64,000 nt of DNA from Vitis vinifera (taxonomy: Eukaryota; Streptophyta; Magnoliopsida; Vitales; Vitaceae). Every line of letters starts with the position of its first letter. Position 1 is the stretch's first letter. The stretch lies in assembly GCF_030704535.1 (NCBI RefSeq), contig NC_081820.1:22993501-23057500 (forward strand). The letters are read 5' to 3'. The position numbers and the translations under genes were made by a program. This document shows positions 45,836 to 58,752 of the stretch, one piece after another. A model generated the notes under the pieces. That model had not been told where the DNA came from. It did no database searches and saw only the letters and a program-made list of their open reading frames with translations.

Positions 45836-47983
45836 TGATTTTTTGACATATTTATTAGTTTATTAGTTGTTTTTTTTTATTATGTTGAAAATTAGAGTTT
45901 TGTTTATTAGTTTTTTTTTTATTCAATTTAGTTTTCAAGTCTTTAAAATTTTAGTCGATTAATTTATTTGGTTTTATGTCATTATCATCTTGTTTTTATT
46001 TAATTTTAGTTTCCAGGTTCATCCTAATTAATTCGTGTGATGCTTTAGGATTTTAGTGGATTAATTTATTTGATTCTATGTCATTATCATCATGTTTTAA
46101 TGTTGTTTTATTCTTTTTTTATTACATATTTATGTGATGTTTTGGGTTTTTAGATGATTAATTCATTTGATTCTATATCAGTATCACTATGTTTGTTAAT
46201 TTTGTTTTTTTTTTTTTTGGATTGATCATATTTGGTTTACGAGTCTTTAGAATTTTAATTAATTAATTTATCTAACCTCGTATCATTAATATTCATGTTT
46301 TAAGTGTATTAAGCTTTAGTTCTTGATTGATTCTTATTTAGTTCAGGTGTTTTAGAATTGTAAGCGCTTATGATACTATATTTTACATTACTTTAATCAT
46401 AGGCTTGTGTGTTTGATTGATCTAATTTAATTATTGATTATATCTTCAGTTTACGCGCTTGATTAATCTTCGTTAGTTCTTGATTAATATTTGGTTGACT
46501 TTATTTGATCTAAGGTCGTTTAGTTATTTGCTTTGACGTTTGTTCGTTAAATTTAATTCTTGGAGGTCATTGGAAACTCATGAAGGTTAGCTCATACTCT
46601 CACCATATTGGTTTGGTTAGTTGTCAAAAATTTTACTTTGAAATTTTGTCTTCCTCTAGGTTGCTTTTATTTGATCCTTGCATATTGTTGTTTGCAAATA
46701 ATGTATTTCCTTTTAAAAAAGAAACCTTTTCTCAAAATATTCCTCGTTAAAGTGCATTTCAAAAACTCATTTAGAGTCTTTAGAATCAAAATATCATTTT
46801 TTAAAATAATATGTGACCATGTCTTGATCGGTTCACAACTTTCTCAGTTTTCAGAAAAAATTATGGTTTTGAGTAAGACATGGATCGGATCCAAGCTTGT
46901 GGTTCCAAATAAATGGAATAATTCTATGCTAGATTTGTGTATATCAATTGGGGAATTGGTGGAACCCTTATATAAAATCATTTTCTAAAAACCTTTTATT
47001 GATTAGCTCATTCAACTTACTGTGTTTCATAAAAGAAAATTCAATTTGATCTATTTATAGTGCTTCTAATTTTTTTCTAGTGAAATGTTATGGTATTTTA
47101 GATTTCTTGAACTTGAATTTAGAACTTTGTTTGAGTTAAAAATAAATTTTAAAATGAAAGATATGAATGAGTCTTTTAGATGGTTTTATTTTCATCCAGT
47201 TTTGGACACCTGAATATTTTTTTTTTTTTTGTAAAAAATAAATTATTAGATGATTATGTAAATTTGTTATGATATTTTTCCCTGATTCTAGACATTTAAT
47301 TAATTTGAGTGTTTTAGAAATAATTTTGAGTGCTACTTAACCCTGAATTCATTTTTTTTTTTTGGCTATATAGATACTTTGAATAGTATGTGTGATTTGT
47401 TTTTTGGTACAATTTTATGTGATGTCCTATTATTTTTTTAAAAAAAATTCATTTATTCATGTCACTATTTTTTTACCTAATCTGGACCTTTTGGAACTTT
47501 TGGGTGTCTTTGCTACAATTTGTCATTTGAATGAGTGTTTGGTTTTTGGTATCTTGTTTTAGATGTGTACATAGGAGTTGTTTCTTGAATTTTTTTTTTG
47601 TAATTAAATTTCACTCCAAGATATTTTCTTTTTTTTAGAAATTGTTTTGTGATACTCCCTTTTCTAAATGCATGCTGATGATTTTGTACTTTGTTTGAAT
47701 TTGTTATTAATTTTTGGAGTCATTTGACTTATCTTGACTCAATTTTGGCTTTGGTACTGTATATTAGACATAATGAAATATCTTATATAATTTATACTTG
47801 TCCTAACCACTCAAGTATTTTTGGAGGAATCTTATAAATTATGCATGCTATTTAGGTATGCTCTCTATCACCTACTCTTTGGAATTCTATGAACATGCAT
47901 TTGTTGTGAGTCATATCTATGTTTGATTCCATCTTTGGGTGCTTAGATGTCTGTTCAATTTGTTCTGATAAAATACATGTCGT
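45836..47983. other. T-rich DNA with imperfect repeats
   Basis: No gene. Within 45950-46270 a ~60-110-bp motif (TTTAGTGGATTAATTTATTTGATTCTATGTCATTATCATCATG) recurs three to four times with divergence. Composition suggests an untranslated or LTR-internal part of an old retroelement. Confidence 0.45.
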
Positions 47984-48965
47984 GTGCTATATTTTTGTAT
48001 TAACTTTAATGTTTTATGATAATGCTTGAGAGATAGTCCAGGTACGCATCCTAACGTTCCCTTATGATTGTGGTTTGATTTCTTTTTTGGCATGCTAGTT
48101 TCGAAATCACCTTAGCCTACCTTGGTACCTTCAATCAATTGATTAATTGTCATTTCTCCCTCAATTTAGCCAGTAAATACCTCTTTAAGGCTTAGAGATG
48201 TGCTACTTATTTAAGGTAGCTTCCCAATAAGTAACCTGATCATTGAATCTAGATTTAGGTTTTTAAAGACACGTTTTTTCAAAACTATGAAGTCACTTTT
48301 TTAGAGTTTTTTTTCTTATTTTATTTTCCCTTTTAAAATAAATTAAACAAGTGGTGACTATAACTCTTCCAAAACTAATTTTTTCACCTTAAAAAACGAG
48401 TTTCGCTATTGAGTGGGGACACACATGAAAAATGTGAATCCACATTGAGATGAATCATTTTCATGAGTAAGGTGGTGCTATATTTTTGTATTAAATTTAA
48501 TGTTTTATGATAATGCTTGAGAGATAGTCCAGGTACGCATCCTAACGTTCCCTTATGATTGTGATTTGATTTCTTTTTTGGCATGCTAGTTTCGAAATCA
48601 CCTTAGCCTATCTTGGTACCTTCAATCAATTGATTAATTGTCATTTCTCCCTCAATTTAGCCAGTAAATACCTCTTTAAGGCTTAGAGATGTGCTACTTA
48701 TTTAAGGTAGCTTCCCAATAAATAACCTGATCATTAAATCTAGATTTAGGTTTTTAAAGACACGTTTTTTCAAAACTATGAAGTCACTTTTTTAGAGTTT
48801 TTTTTCTTATTTTATTTTCCCTTTTAAAATAAATTAAACAAGTCGTGACTATAACTCTTCCAAAACTAATTTTTTCACCTTAAAAAACGAGTTTCGCTAT
48901 TGAGTGGGGACGCACATGAAAAATGCGAATCCACATTGAGATGAATCATTTTCATGAGTAAGGTG
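47984..48965 (+). repeat. Two tandem 491-bp copies
   Basis: Copy 1 is 47984..48474 and copy 2 is 48475..48965, nearly identical by eye (a handful of substitutions such as TACCTTGG/TATCTTGG). Both run from GTGCTATATTTTTGTATTAA to TTTTCATGAGTAAGGTG. The second copy ends exactly where the HMA block 2 homology begins. Confidence 0.9.
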
Positions 48966-49711
48966 TTTGGTGTACCAACCTACTTGGGTACTTGCATGTG
49001 CAACAAAATGAGAATCTGTGTTAATACTAGTATGCGTTTCTTATGGGAATCTTTCTATTAAACTAGCCTCCATTTGGAATAAGACACATGGTATGGAAGT
49101 CTCTTATAAATAGAAAAGTTTTCGATAACAAAGGTAATAGTTTTTTGACATTAAACTTATATAATGTAGATGGAATGCAAATCATATTATTTTAAATTTA
49201 ATTTAATTACTTATGTTTTTATGTAATAAACTCTTAAATACTTACTAAATTATACTTAAATGCAACTTTTAATAATATTTGGATAAGATAATGAATGAAT
49301 AAGTATCAATTTTTGGTATTGCCCCCATGGAAGAATGTCCAAAATAAGGTGTGAATGTATCTGAGTCTTCACGCGCCTGAGAGGAGGACAAACATGTCAA
49401 CTTTTTGCAGAAACGTCACAGAAACGACACCGTTTCAGTTCTCCCGAACATCTGAACAACGTCGTTAGTGTGGCTTCTGCACCGTGCCACGAATCTCCGC
49501 GTCTGGCTTTTTGCTCAGCATTGGCCTAAGCCTCGGTTCGCTCGGTTTTCTTCGCTCTCAAATCACTACAAATACGACGCCTTGGCTCTTGTGAACTTCG
49601 CCAAATTCATCAAACTTCATCTCCTTCAATCTTCTTATTCTTATTCTTCTTCTTCTTCTTCTTCTTCTTCCTCTTTTCAGGCTTTCGTCTCCTACATTTT
49701 CTCATACTGCA

Positions 49712-50708
49712 ATGGAAAAGAAGGTCGGTTCTCTCTCCAATGTAACTTTTTTTTTTTTTGCTTATTTGTTTTGGGTTTGTTCTGTTTTTTTTTTTTTTTT
49801 TTTTAAGGAATAAGCTTGCATGTGTGTGATGGGTTTTGCACATATACTAGTTTGGCTGTTGAGAAAAGAAAAGAAAAGAATAGAAAAGAAAATGGAAGTT
49901 TGGGTGTTGTCTTGGAGCTTTTCGTTTTTTCTTCATTTGTTTTTTATTTTGATTATACAGATCTTAGGTTGTTTCTTTTTTGGATGACAGAAAATCGTTT
50001 TGAAGTTGGAATTACACGATGACAAAACCAAGCAGAAGGCCATGAAGAATGTTTGTAGCCATTTAGGTATTGAATTTTTTGAATTGTTTGCACCCTCTGT
50101 TTGGTTGATGAGAGAACCGAAGAAATGACAAAAATTCTAGAAGTAAAATCAAAATGTTGAGTCAAATCCATGCATTTTATGTTCAACCAAGTTTTGTATT
50201 AGCCCCTAGAAAATGAACAGTCACATCACATCACATCATATACTAAGGAATTGCAAATCTTTCATTTCATTTCCAACATTTTCTCATCAACCAAACATTA
50301 ATTACCGAATTCAAACAAGAAAACCCACTTCTTAAAACCTCAAAAACTGACAAATTTGAGTGGCTTTGAACTGTAATTAATGAACTTGCAGGAGTTGAAT
50401 CAGTGTCCATGGACATGAAGGAAAAGAAACTGACAGTAGTTGGGCATGTTGATATAATAAATATGGTGAAACAATTGAGAAAGCTTTGTCACACAGATTT
50501 AGTCTTGGTTGGATCACCAGTAGAAGCAGCAGAGAAGAAGAAGAAGAAGAAGGAGGGGCCCAAGGAGCCCAATGAGCCCAAGAAACCAAAAGAGAAAAAA
50601 GACAGTGAAGATGCTTCCTATGGTAATCCTGGCTATACCATTACCACATTCTATCATTATGATCCAGGTCATGTAGAAGAATATCCCAATGCTTGTGTTA
50701 TATGCTAA
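49712..50708 (+). CDS. HMA-domain isoprenylated protein C (HIPP-like, type I)
   Basis: Exons 49712..49723, 49991..50066, 50392..50708; 405 nt, 134 aa. The HMA part matches protein A except for VDIINM against VGIINM. The loop LHDDKTKQ again lacks cysteines. The linker is longer than in A: an (AAG)n run adds lysines (EKKKKKKEGPKEPNEPKKPKEKK), and the tail is changed (YGNPGYTITTFYHYDPGHVEEYPNACVIC region), still ending in the CaaX box CVIC. The CTT repeat in the 5' UTR is also longer. Complete and likely functional; a recent duplicate of A. Confidence 0.88.
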
Positions 50709-52780
50709 GTGGCACGTGATTGAAGAACTTAGAAAGGGGTGGTGTTTTTAGTTCTGAGTATTGTCTAGTGGAGGGGATGGTGGCTGATTGGTCCCCATTG
50801 CCAACAGTGGTATACGTTGAGTTCTATTCGTCTCGATCATGACTGCAATGAGTTCAAGGTTCAAATTAGTATTGGGTGGTTGAACAAAACTCAATTTCAA
50901 TTCAAATATGAATCACTTGACTCGTTTGTATCGATTGAATTGTATTCATTTCAATCATAATTGCAATAAATTCACGAGATGATGTGAAGTCGTAATACTA
51001 TCACTCGATTGTAAAATACAAATTGAAGAAATAAATTGGGAATTTCCCCATCAAAGATGTTTTAATATGAGTAAGAATAAAAAAATTCAAATTGGGACAA
51101 GAAATTCAAACTAATTTATTTAAAAAATAACTATTTTTACTAATCAGCTTTTTATGATTTGCATTTTTTATTTTCAAGATATACAATTATCAAAAATCGG
51201 TATTTGGTGTAAAAACAAGTTAAACAATATTAATTTTTTTTTAATTCTTAATGCTATTGTTCTAAGGATATTTTTATAATTATTTAGATAATATTAAATA
51301 TGATAAATTGTCATTTACTAATTTGCTAAGTTCAGTTATTGTTCATTTTGAGTCAAAGAACTCTCATAGTCTTTAAAACGCGTCTACTTGGTTAAAATGA
51401 GTTCATACATATATAGTTTTAATAATTTTATCTCCTATCTGATGTGGGATATCACAACTTAATCTATGTTTGAATCCTAAAAAATATTAAGGAAAGAAAA
51501 AATGTTAAAATTAAATACAATTAAAACAAAAACATTAAAAAATTTAAAAAATAAAATATTGGCTCCCGTTATATTTTCAACTTTAGATATTTGTATTTTC
51601 TACTAGTGTATTTTAGTGAAATCAAAGTCAACATTTTATTTTTATATTTTTAGTTTTAATTGTATTTTAAATTTTTATAATTTCTTATTTTATTGATTTT
51701 AAATTAATTTTATGATAAAAAAATTGTTAATTAGTGTTACGAATCAGAAATACTTATAAAAAAATGCATATATTTTAAAATAAATGAAGATAAATCATAT
51801 TTATAAAATTTAGGATTCTTTTTTATATATTCTATCAAATTGACAAGCCAAAACCCACTTTTCTTTTTATGAAAAATTAATTAATATTTCATTATATAAT
51901 ATAAATAAAAAATGTTTTATTTTATTTTATTTTATTTTTTTAGTGTTGGGTATATATAAGGAAAAGAAAATGGAAACACACACTTATGAAAAAAATTCTT
52001 CAAATTTTGTTCTTTTTTAAATAAACTTGAAAACTTTGTCAAACACTTAATAAATCTTAGGTGGTAATTTTTTATGAATAAAATTTATTTATTTTTAAAC
52101 TTATCATAGTTTTTCAACTTCTACTTAATTGATTAGTCTATAAAAGACTAACACAAAAAATCCAAACAGATAGCTTTATTATTCATTGATTTCAAGATAT
52201 GGAAACTATCTGCCTTTTAATGAGTCATTACATTCCTATAAATCATAAAATTTATTTCCTTTTTTTTCCTTCATTTTCTTAGGTTTGCAATAACCTTTTT
52301 TTACTCTTTATGAAATCCTTGAAGTTCATTTATTTATTTTCTTTCTTTTCAAATTCGATGTTTAAACTTGTGCTTTTCCTAATGATTATTGTATTCTTAA
52401 GTCACATTAATTTATTGACTCTCAACCCTTAACTACAAATACATTGTTAATTTAAGCGATACACAATCAATTTTATTTTATTTATTAAATTATTTGTTAG
52501 AATAAAAATAAAAAATAATTTTCTAGTCATTCTGTATCACGGAATTATATATACTACAAACATTGTTAAAACATTCATCACATTTTCAATTATTTTTTAA
52601 AATGTCATTTAAAAAAATCACTAATTTATTTTTAGAATAACCTGCTTTTAGAATAAAATTTTAAAATACTATTTTCAGTTAAAATTTTATTATTTTTAAA
52701 ATTAAAAACTATTTCGAAGAGACCATTTCAAAAGTACTATATAAGATATTGTATTTTAATTATTAAAATATATGATTTAA
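50709..52780. other. AT-rich spacer, repeated elsewhere in the cluster
   Basis: No gene. 51060-51450 matches 54985-55195 plus 55720-55880; 51530-52290 matches 60440-61240; 52550-52760 matches 56740-56960 and 61660-61808. It is the shared spacer of the repeated HMA unit. Confidence 0.65.
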
Positions 52781-53115
52781 ATAAAAACTCCACTAATTCG
52801 GCCCATACTCATAGTGCAAAGCGTGGAGGCTTCTGGCACTAATCTCTGGAAGGATCCTGGAAATTGGACTAATCTTATCAGGGTTTGGGTTTCTCCAAAA
52901 AGTCCAAACGACGTCGTCTCCCACATAGGGCTTTTGGTCTTTTTGTCCACCGTTGCGTCTGGCTTTTGCTGACCACAGGCTTGACCCGGGTCGATCTTCT
53001 TCCAGATCTGTAAATTTGGTGTTCCACATCGATCTTCTTCCTCATCAACTTCCCTTTCTCCACTACTCTTCTTCTTTTTCAGTGTCTGATCTGTTATCAT
53101 TTCCATAACTCAAAG

Positions 53116-54162
53116 ATGATGCAGGTCTGTTGTCCCTCTGATATAGTTTTTTGTTTTTGGGTTTGCTCTGTTTTCTTTGAGGAATAATCTTGCATGGCTG
53201 TGATGGGTTTTGTCTGTTTAGTTGCAGAGAAACTGAGGAAAAGGAAAGGAAAGAAAAGATGTTGGAACCTTTTTGAAAAGCTTATTCTTCTCTTCTACGA
53301 TTAGAAGAATTGAGTTTTCTTGTTGTTTCTTTTCCTAATTTTTCTCAGAAATCAAACAGAGCAATAAGGAATTTGAATAAAATTTATGGGTTTTGCTTGA
53401 TTTGAGCTCATATTCTCACTTCGGTTGGTTTTGTAAAGATGAAAATTTTCTGGGTCTTCTGATATTTTTCTTATTGTTGATGGGTGTTCCCCTTTTTCTC
53501 TGAATCATAGCATATCTCAAGCTGTTCTTTATTTTGTTGTGACAGAAAATAATTTTGAAGGTGGAGGTATTCGATGACAAAGCCAAGACGAAGGCCTTGA
53601 AGAATGTCTCTTGCCTTCCAGGTATTGAATCTGAAGTTATTGCAAAATTCACTCTAATCCCTGTATGGTTTATGTGAAAACTGAGCAAATTTAAGAGTTT
53701 ACTTTCATCCCAAAGACCAAAAAATTCACGCAATGTTTTCTTTGGCTTTCTCTTCTTTTTCTTACTCTTTCCCATCAACCAAATTGTTTATTTAACTCGC
53801 AGGAGAAAACCCAGTTCCTAAAAGCTTAAAAACTGCTAAATCTGAATTGTTTTGAATTGCAATTTTGCAGGAGTTAGATCAATTTCCATGGATATGAAGG
53901 ACAAGAAAATGACTGTCATTGGAGATGTGGATCCAGTAAGCATAGTGGGCAGGTTGAGGAAGCTTTGCCACCCAGAGATATTATCAGTTGGACCAGCAAA
54001 AAGAGCCAGAGAAGAAGGAGGAACCCAAGAAAGAAGAGAAGGACCCTAAAGATCAATTGGCTGATCTTGTTAAAAGCATACCAAGCTTATAATCCTCACT
54101 ATACCACACACTATTTTGTTTGAAGTGTGGAAGAAGACCCGAATACTTGTGTCATTTGTTAG
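53116..54162 (+). pseudogene. HMA protein D (type II), frameshifted, tail lost
   Basis: Exons 53116..53124 (MMQ, changed from METK), 53546..53621 and 53871 onward. The HMA fold is intact: [54 protein letters not shown]. At 53998-54002 an A-run has five A against four in gene B, shifting the frame into a stop at 54047-54049. The resulting product would keep the HMA domain plus a short basic tail but lose the cysteine-rich part and CVIC. Remnants of the tail persist to a TAG at 54160-54162, with a second extra A near 54073 and other changes. Either a pseudogene or a truncated, unprenylated HMA protein. Confidence 0.85.
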
Positions 54163-54199
54163 TCACCAGATCATAGAAGAATCCAAAAAGGCAAAAGCA

Positions 54200-57180
54200 A
54201 TAGTATGTGTGTGTGGGTGATTATAGATATGGGTCTTCTATAATGATGGTGCACCCAAGAACAGAAGCCTTATGTACAGTACTGGATGGTTAGCGGATGT
54301 GTGTTTGATTTTCTATTGTATGCCAGTTTTCATTTGGAATGTATCAAACTTTGGGTTGTTTGTTTCCATGAATGAAGTAAGAACTTGGAGTTGTTATGAT
54401 AATTGAATATTCTGTCTCCTTGGTGATGGAAATTTGAGATGACGACATAGTCAAGAATATCTCCTTTTGTTTCAATTATTTGATACTTAAGCTTTTCACC
54501 AAAACAAAAAAAAAAACAAAAAAAAAAGGAGAAAAAGGAAACTTGGATACTTAATTATTGAGTTGCTCTTCTTCTATTCATTTCAAATTATTGTGACTAT
54601 CTGTCTCTCAATTCTACTTTTGTGGGAGTTTCATGATGGATACAAGGATAGATCTTTGTTTTCTTCTTGGTATTATTGAAAAGTGTCTCAAATTTTTAAT
54701 TAAGTTAAAAAATAGTTAAAAATATATTTATAAATATTATATGTAATGAGATAAAGGTCATGTAATAGACATAACTTGTGAAGAGTGGATTTTGTAATAT
54801 TTTTTATAATATAATGAAATATTTTCTCTCATTTGTGGGTATATGCATGAATCACTTTAAAGTATTATGTACCTTTTTTTTATGTGTGGATCGTTTTATC
54901 TTTGTGTTCTTTTAACATGTTTGCATTGAAGCAACACATATATGGATGTTGTAAATGCACAAATGATCTGTGCCAAATTCTTTTAATATGAGTAAGAATA
55001 AAAAAATTCAAATTGGGACAAGAAATTCAAACTAATTTATTTAAAAAATAACTATTTTTACTAATCACCTTTTTATGATTTGCATTTTTTATTTTCAAAA
55101 TGTACAATCATAAAAAATACAATATTTTAAAATTTTTTAATCCTTAATACTATTGTTCCAAGGATATTTTTATAATTATTTAGATAATGTTAAATATAGG
55201 AATGGCAACAAAGCGGGTTCGGGACGAGTCGCCCTCATTCCAACCCCGCCTCGTTTATTCAAAACAATTCCCATCTTCGTCCCATTTAAAAAATTAAATG
55301 AGGCAGGACAAGGCGGGTATGATAAATTCCCATACCCGCCCCACCCCGTTTAACTTTTTTTTTTGAATTTTAATTTTTTTAAATTACTTTAAAAATTTTT
55401 AATTACATTAAAATAAATATATTTTATAAATAATTAAATTATTATATTTTTTATAACTTATTTTATTAAAAATATTTTATTATTATCTATATATTAAAAA
55501 TGGTAAAATAAAATTTTAAATTAAATTAATTTTAAAATTTAAATTAAATTAAATTTTAAATTTAATTTTATATATAATTGGGGCGGGGCGAGGTGGGATG
55601 GGACAATACCCGAACATGTTCTAGGTTTTAAAAAAAAATCTTAAACCCATCCCAAACCGGTCCTAAACCCGTTTATTAAAATTTAATCATGTCCCATTAG
55701 GGGTGGGGCGGGTATCCGAAAAAATTGTCATTTACTAATTTGCTAAGTACAGTTATTGTTCATTTTAAGTCAAATAACTCTCACAGCTTTAAAATACGTT
55801 TACCTGATTAAAATAAGTTCATACATATATAGTTTTAATAACTTTATCTTTCATCTAATATGAGATATCACAACTGAGTCTATGTTTGACTCTAAAAAAA
55901 TATTAAGGAAAGATAAAAAATGTTAAAAAAATGATTTTTTTTATTTTCGATTTCACCGTGAAAATAAAAAAAAATTACTTGAAAATTTATGAATTTTAAA
56001 TTATTTAATCTAAGGAAATAAGTAAAATATTTTTTTAAAATATAAAATATAATTTATTAAATTTGAATGTATTTTTTATTTTTGTTTTGTTTTTTTTTTT
56101 TATCATTTTTCACTTCTTTTTTTTTTCTTTCATATTTTCCCTTAAATTTTCGCGGGCATCAAACATAACCTTAATAAATTTTGGGTGTGGTAAATTTCCC
56201 TACTATAATTGAATATTGTCTCTTTGAAAGCACAACAAAAGCTAAGAATTTAGGAAAGTTGTGAAAATTTGGGATGACAATTTATTTATTTTTAAACTTA
56301 TCATATTTTAATTTTTTTCAACTTCTGTTTATAGATTAGCCTACAAATGACTGATACAAAAAATCTAGACACATAGATTTATTATTCACTGGTTTCAAAT
56401 TAAGCTGTGTTTTTAAACATTTGAATAAAGAATAAGGGCAAGAAAATATCGGTTAACCTTGTCATATATTTAATCCCATCCAAATATGTTTGCAAGTGAA
56501 ATAATTGTCTTTTAACATTGTTGCATTTCTTTTGGGAAGATGATTGAGTCATCCCATCTTTTGTTCCGTTTTTCTTTCAATTCTTATTTTCATTAAATTA
56601 TTTGTTGGAATAAAAATAAGAATAAGAAATTCATTGTAATGCAAGTAAAACATTACTTAGATATAATAGTTGGGGATTTAGATATAAAAATAAAAATTAT
56701 AAAAAAAATTTCATTATAATTTTATTTATTTATTCCTACCATGGATTTATATATGATACAAATGTTGTTAAAATATTCATCTTATTTTCAATTATTTTCT
56801 AAAATACCATTTAAAAAATCACAAACTTATTTTAGAAATAACCCGCTTTTAGAATAAAATTCTAAAATATTATTTTCAATTAAAATTTTATTATTTTTTA
56901 AATTAAAAACAATTTTCGAAGAGACCATTTCAAAAGTACTACACAAGATATTGTATTTCAAAAATATATTATTTAAATAAAAATTCCACTAATTTGGCCC
57001 ACACTCATAGTGCAAAGCTTGGAGGATTTTGGCAATAATTTGAGATGACTTGACCGTTGACTCGGAGGAGGGGAGCTGGCCGAAAGATGGAGGGGTTGGT
57101 TTTAGGGATGGGCTTTTCGATGTTGGGCTTGATGTATAAACCAAAGGGCCTGTCTTTTTCGTGGGGCTCCATTTGGGCTT
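54200..57180. other. AT-rich spacer downstream of gene D
   Basis: No gene recognised. Contains a second copy of the spacer repeats (54985-55195, 55720-55900, 56260-56420, 56740-57020). It reaches the point (57020) where a type II promoter would follow by analogy with 52780-52850, but the sequence there changes to an unrelated segment. Confidence 0.6.
55197..55724. mobile_element. Inserted element with GC-rich ends (~525 bp)
   Basis: The paralogous spacer at 51290-51330 runs TTAAATATGATAAATTGTCA, whereas here TTAAATAT is followed by ~525 bp before AAATTGTCATTTAC. The insert starts AGGAATGGCAACAAAGCGGG and ends GGGGTGGGGCGGGTATCCG. GC-rich blocks near both ends are partly complementary (CCCCGCCTCG against CGGGGCGAGG; GGGTATGA against CATACCC), around an AT-rich core. 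Non-coding. Probably a MITE-like element. Confidence 0.65.
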
Positions 57181-57240
57181 AATGATTGTGATTCTTGGGA
57201 TTCTGGAAGTCTTGTGAAGTGACCATTGTGGAAAAATAAG

Positions 57241-57468
57241 TTACTCCCTGATCACGACTACTGTCTGCGCATGGCTCATGAGACTTGAAAGTCTTTCAAC
57301 AAGCCTACTTGCTACCTTCACAACCTCTCTCATTTTCCCCCCTTGACATCCAAACAAAACCTTTGTTGCGTGGCCATCTCCATCATTGAATAATTTATAA
57401 TAAAATTTGGATAGTTGTTGTGCGAGGCTACAAATAAGTAAGTCTTGAGTCACAACATTCGAAACCAT
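57241..57468 (-). other. Open minus-strand frame, 75 codons, unrecognised
   Basis: Reads QQLSKFYYKLFNDGDGHATK, then GGKMREVVKVASRLVERLSS and SHAQTVVVIRE. The composition looks like real protein, but I cannot name it. The duplicate at 28930-29190 has an early stop in the same frame, so at least one copy is dead and both may be fragments of a captured gene. Confidence 0.35.
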
Positions 57469-58239
57469 GCATAAAACATGCGTGTATTACCATCCAATTA
57501 TTGGTATCCATTCCATGTTCACGGAAGCAATACTTTTTGATTGGGATACAACTTGGACGGGATTGACTCCATTTAACGTAAGTCGACTCAATACTTAAAT
57601 TGATTCATATCAATTTTTTTTTTGCACTTTAGTTAAAGTTTAAATAACTCGAACTTAACCAAAACCCAATTAATTATTTATAATATGTATTATTCTATGT
57701 AATAATATTAATTTTTTTGGATTTAAAATAAATTATCAAATTATAATTATATCATTTTTTAGAAAGGTACATAAATTTTTTTTTATTTTTGTTTATTATA
57801 TTAAATCTATGATGTCCTATATCGGATAGGAGAAAAAGTTCTTAACGCTATATATGTAAAGACTCCTCTTAATTAAATAGGCGCGTTTTAAAGCCGTAAG
57901 AGTTTTCTTTGGACCCAAGGTGGACAATATCTACATGATTGGGGGTAGACAATATCTACATGATTGGGTGCGGATCATTACAAATGGTATCAGTTTTAAA
58001 GCCGTGAGAGCTCAATTTGAGCCCAACTCTACATGGTTGGTTAACCATTAACTTGACTCATCCCATGAAGTAAAACCCGGGTATCATTTCATTTTTTAAT
58101 AATAAAAACAATTTATATTTTGTTGAGGATATAAATAAATGAGATTTGAATACTGAGTAAACACCCTCAAGTAATTGAAGTACTTGGACCAACCAAAACC
58201 CCAACTTTGACTCATTGACATGTTATTCTACACATGATC

Positions 58240-58380
58240 TAATGCAGAACCAGCGAAGCAGCTACCAAGCTTCATTGACTCAGAGAGAGAAGGGAAGCTT
58301 CTCAGTCTCCACACACCCAAGGAACCACTCGGCCCTCGAAGCATCTGGGAAATCACTATCAAGTATATAGAGTCTTAATT
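58240..58380 (+). other. Coding-like fragment upstream of HMA gene E
   Basis: After a good acceptor-like TCTAATGCAG there are ~130 bp of balanced composition, open in two frames (one reads LPSFIDSEREGKLLSLHTPK), in otherwise AT-rich DNA. Possibly an exon fragment of a captured gene. Not recognised. Confidence 0.3.
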
Positions 58381-58752
58381 ATAATTAAAGATAACTTTTA
58401 ATGAATATTCGGATAAGATTATGAATGAATAAGTATCAATTTTTGGTATTGTCTCCATGGAAGAATGTCCAAAATAAGGTGTGAAAGCATTCGAGTCTTC
58501 ACGCGCCTGAGAGGACGACAAACATGTTGACCTTCTGACACGAAACTCCGCGTCTGGCTTTTGCTTAGCATGGACTTAACCCTGGGTTCGCTCGGGTTTC
58601 TTCACTCTCAAATCACTACAAATATGACGCCTTGGCCCCTGTGAACTTCGCCAAATTCATCAAACTTCATCTCCTTCAACCTCTCTTTCTTCAATCTTCT
58701 TCTTTATCTTCTTCTTTTCAGGCTTTCATCTCTTACATTTTCTCGTACTTCA

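Larger units (their letters stand above)
48965..54650 (+). repeat. Segmental duplication block, copy 2 (HMA genes C and D)
   Basis: Collinear with 27051-31155: TTTGGTGTACCAACCTAC at the left, TGATGGATACAAGGA at the right. The spacer between C and D is longer than in copy 1. It matches stretches downstream of D (54985-56960) and of E (60440-61800), so the ancestral unit included this AT-rich spacer. Confidence 0.8.
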
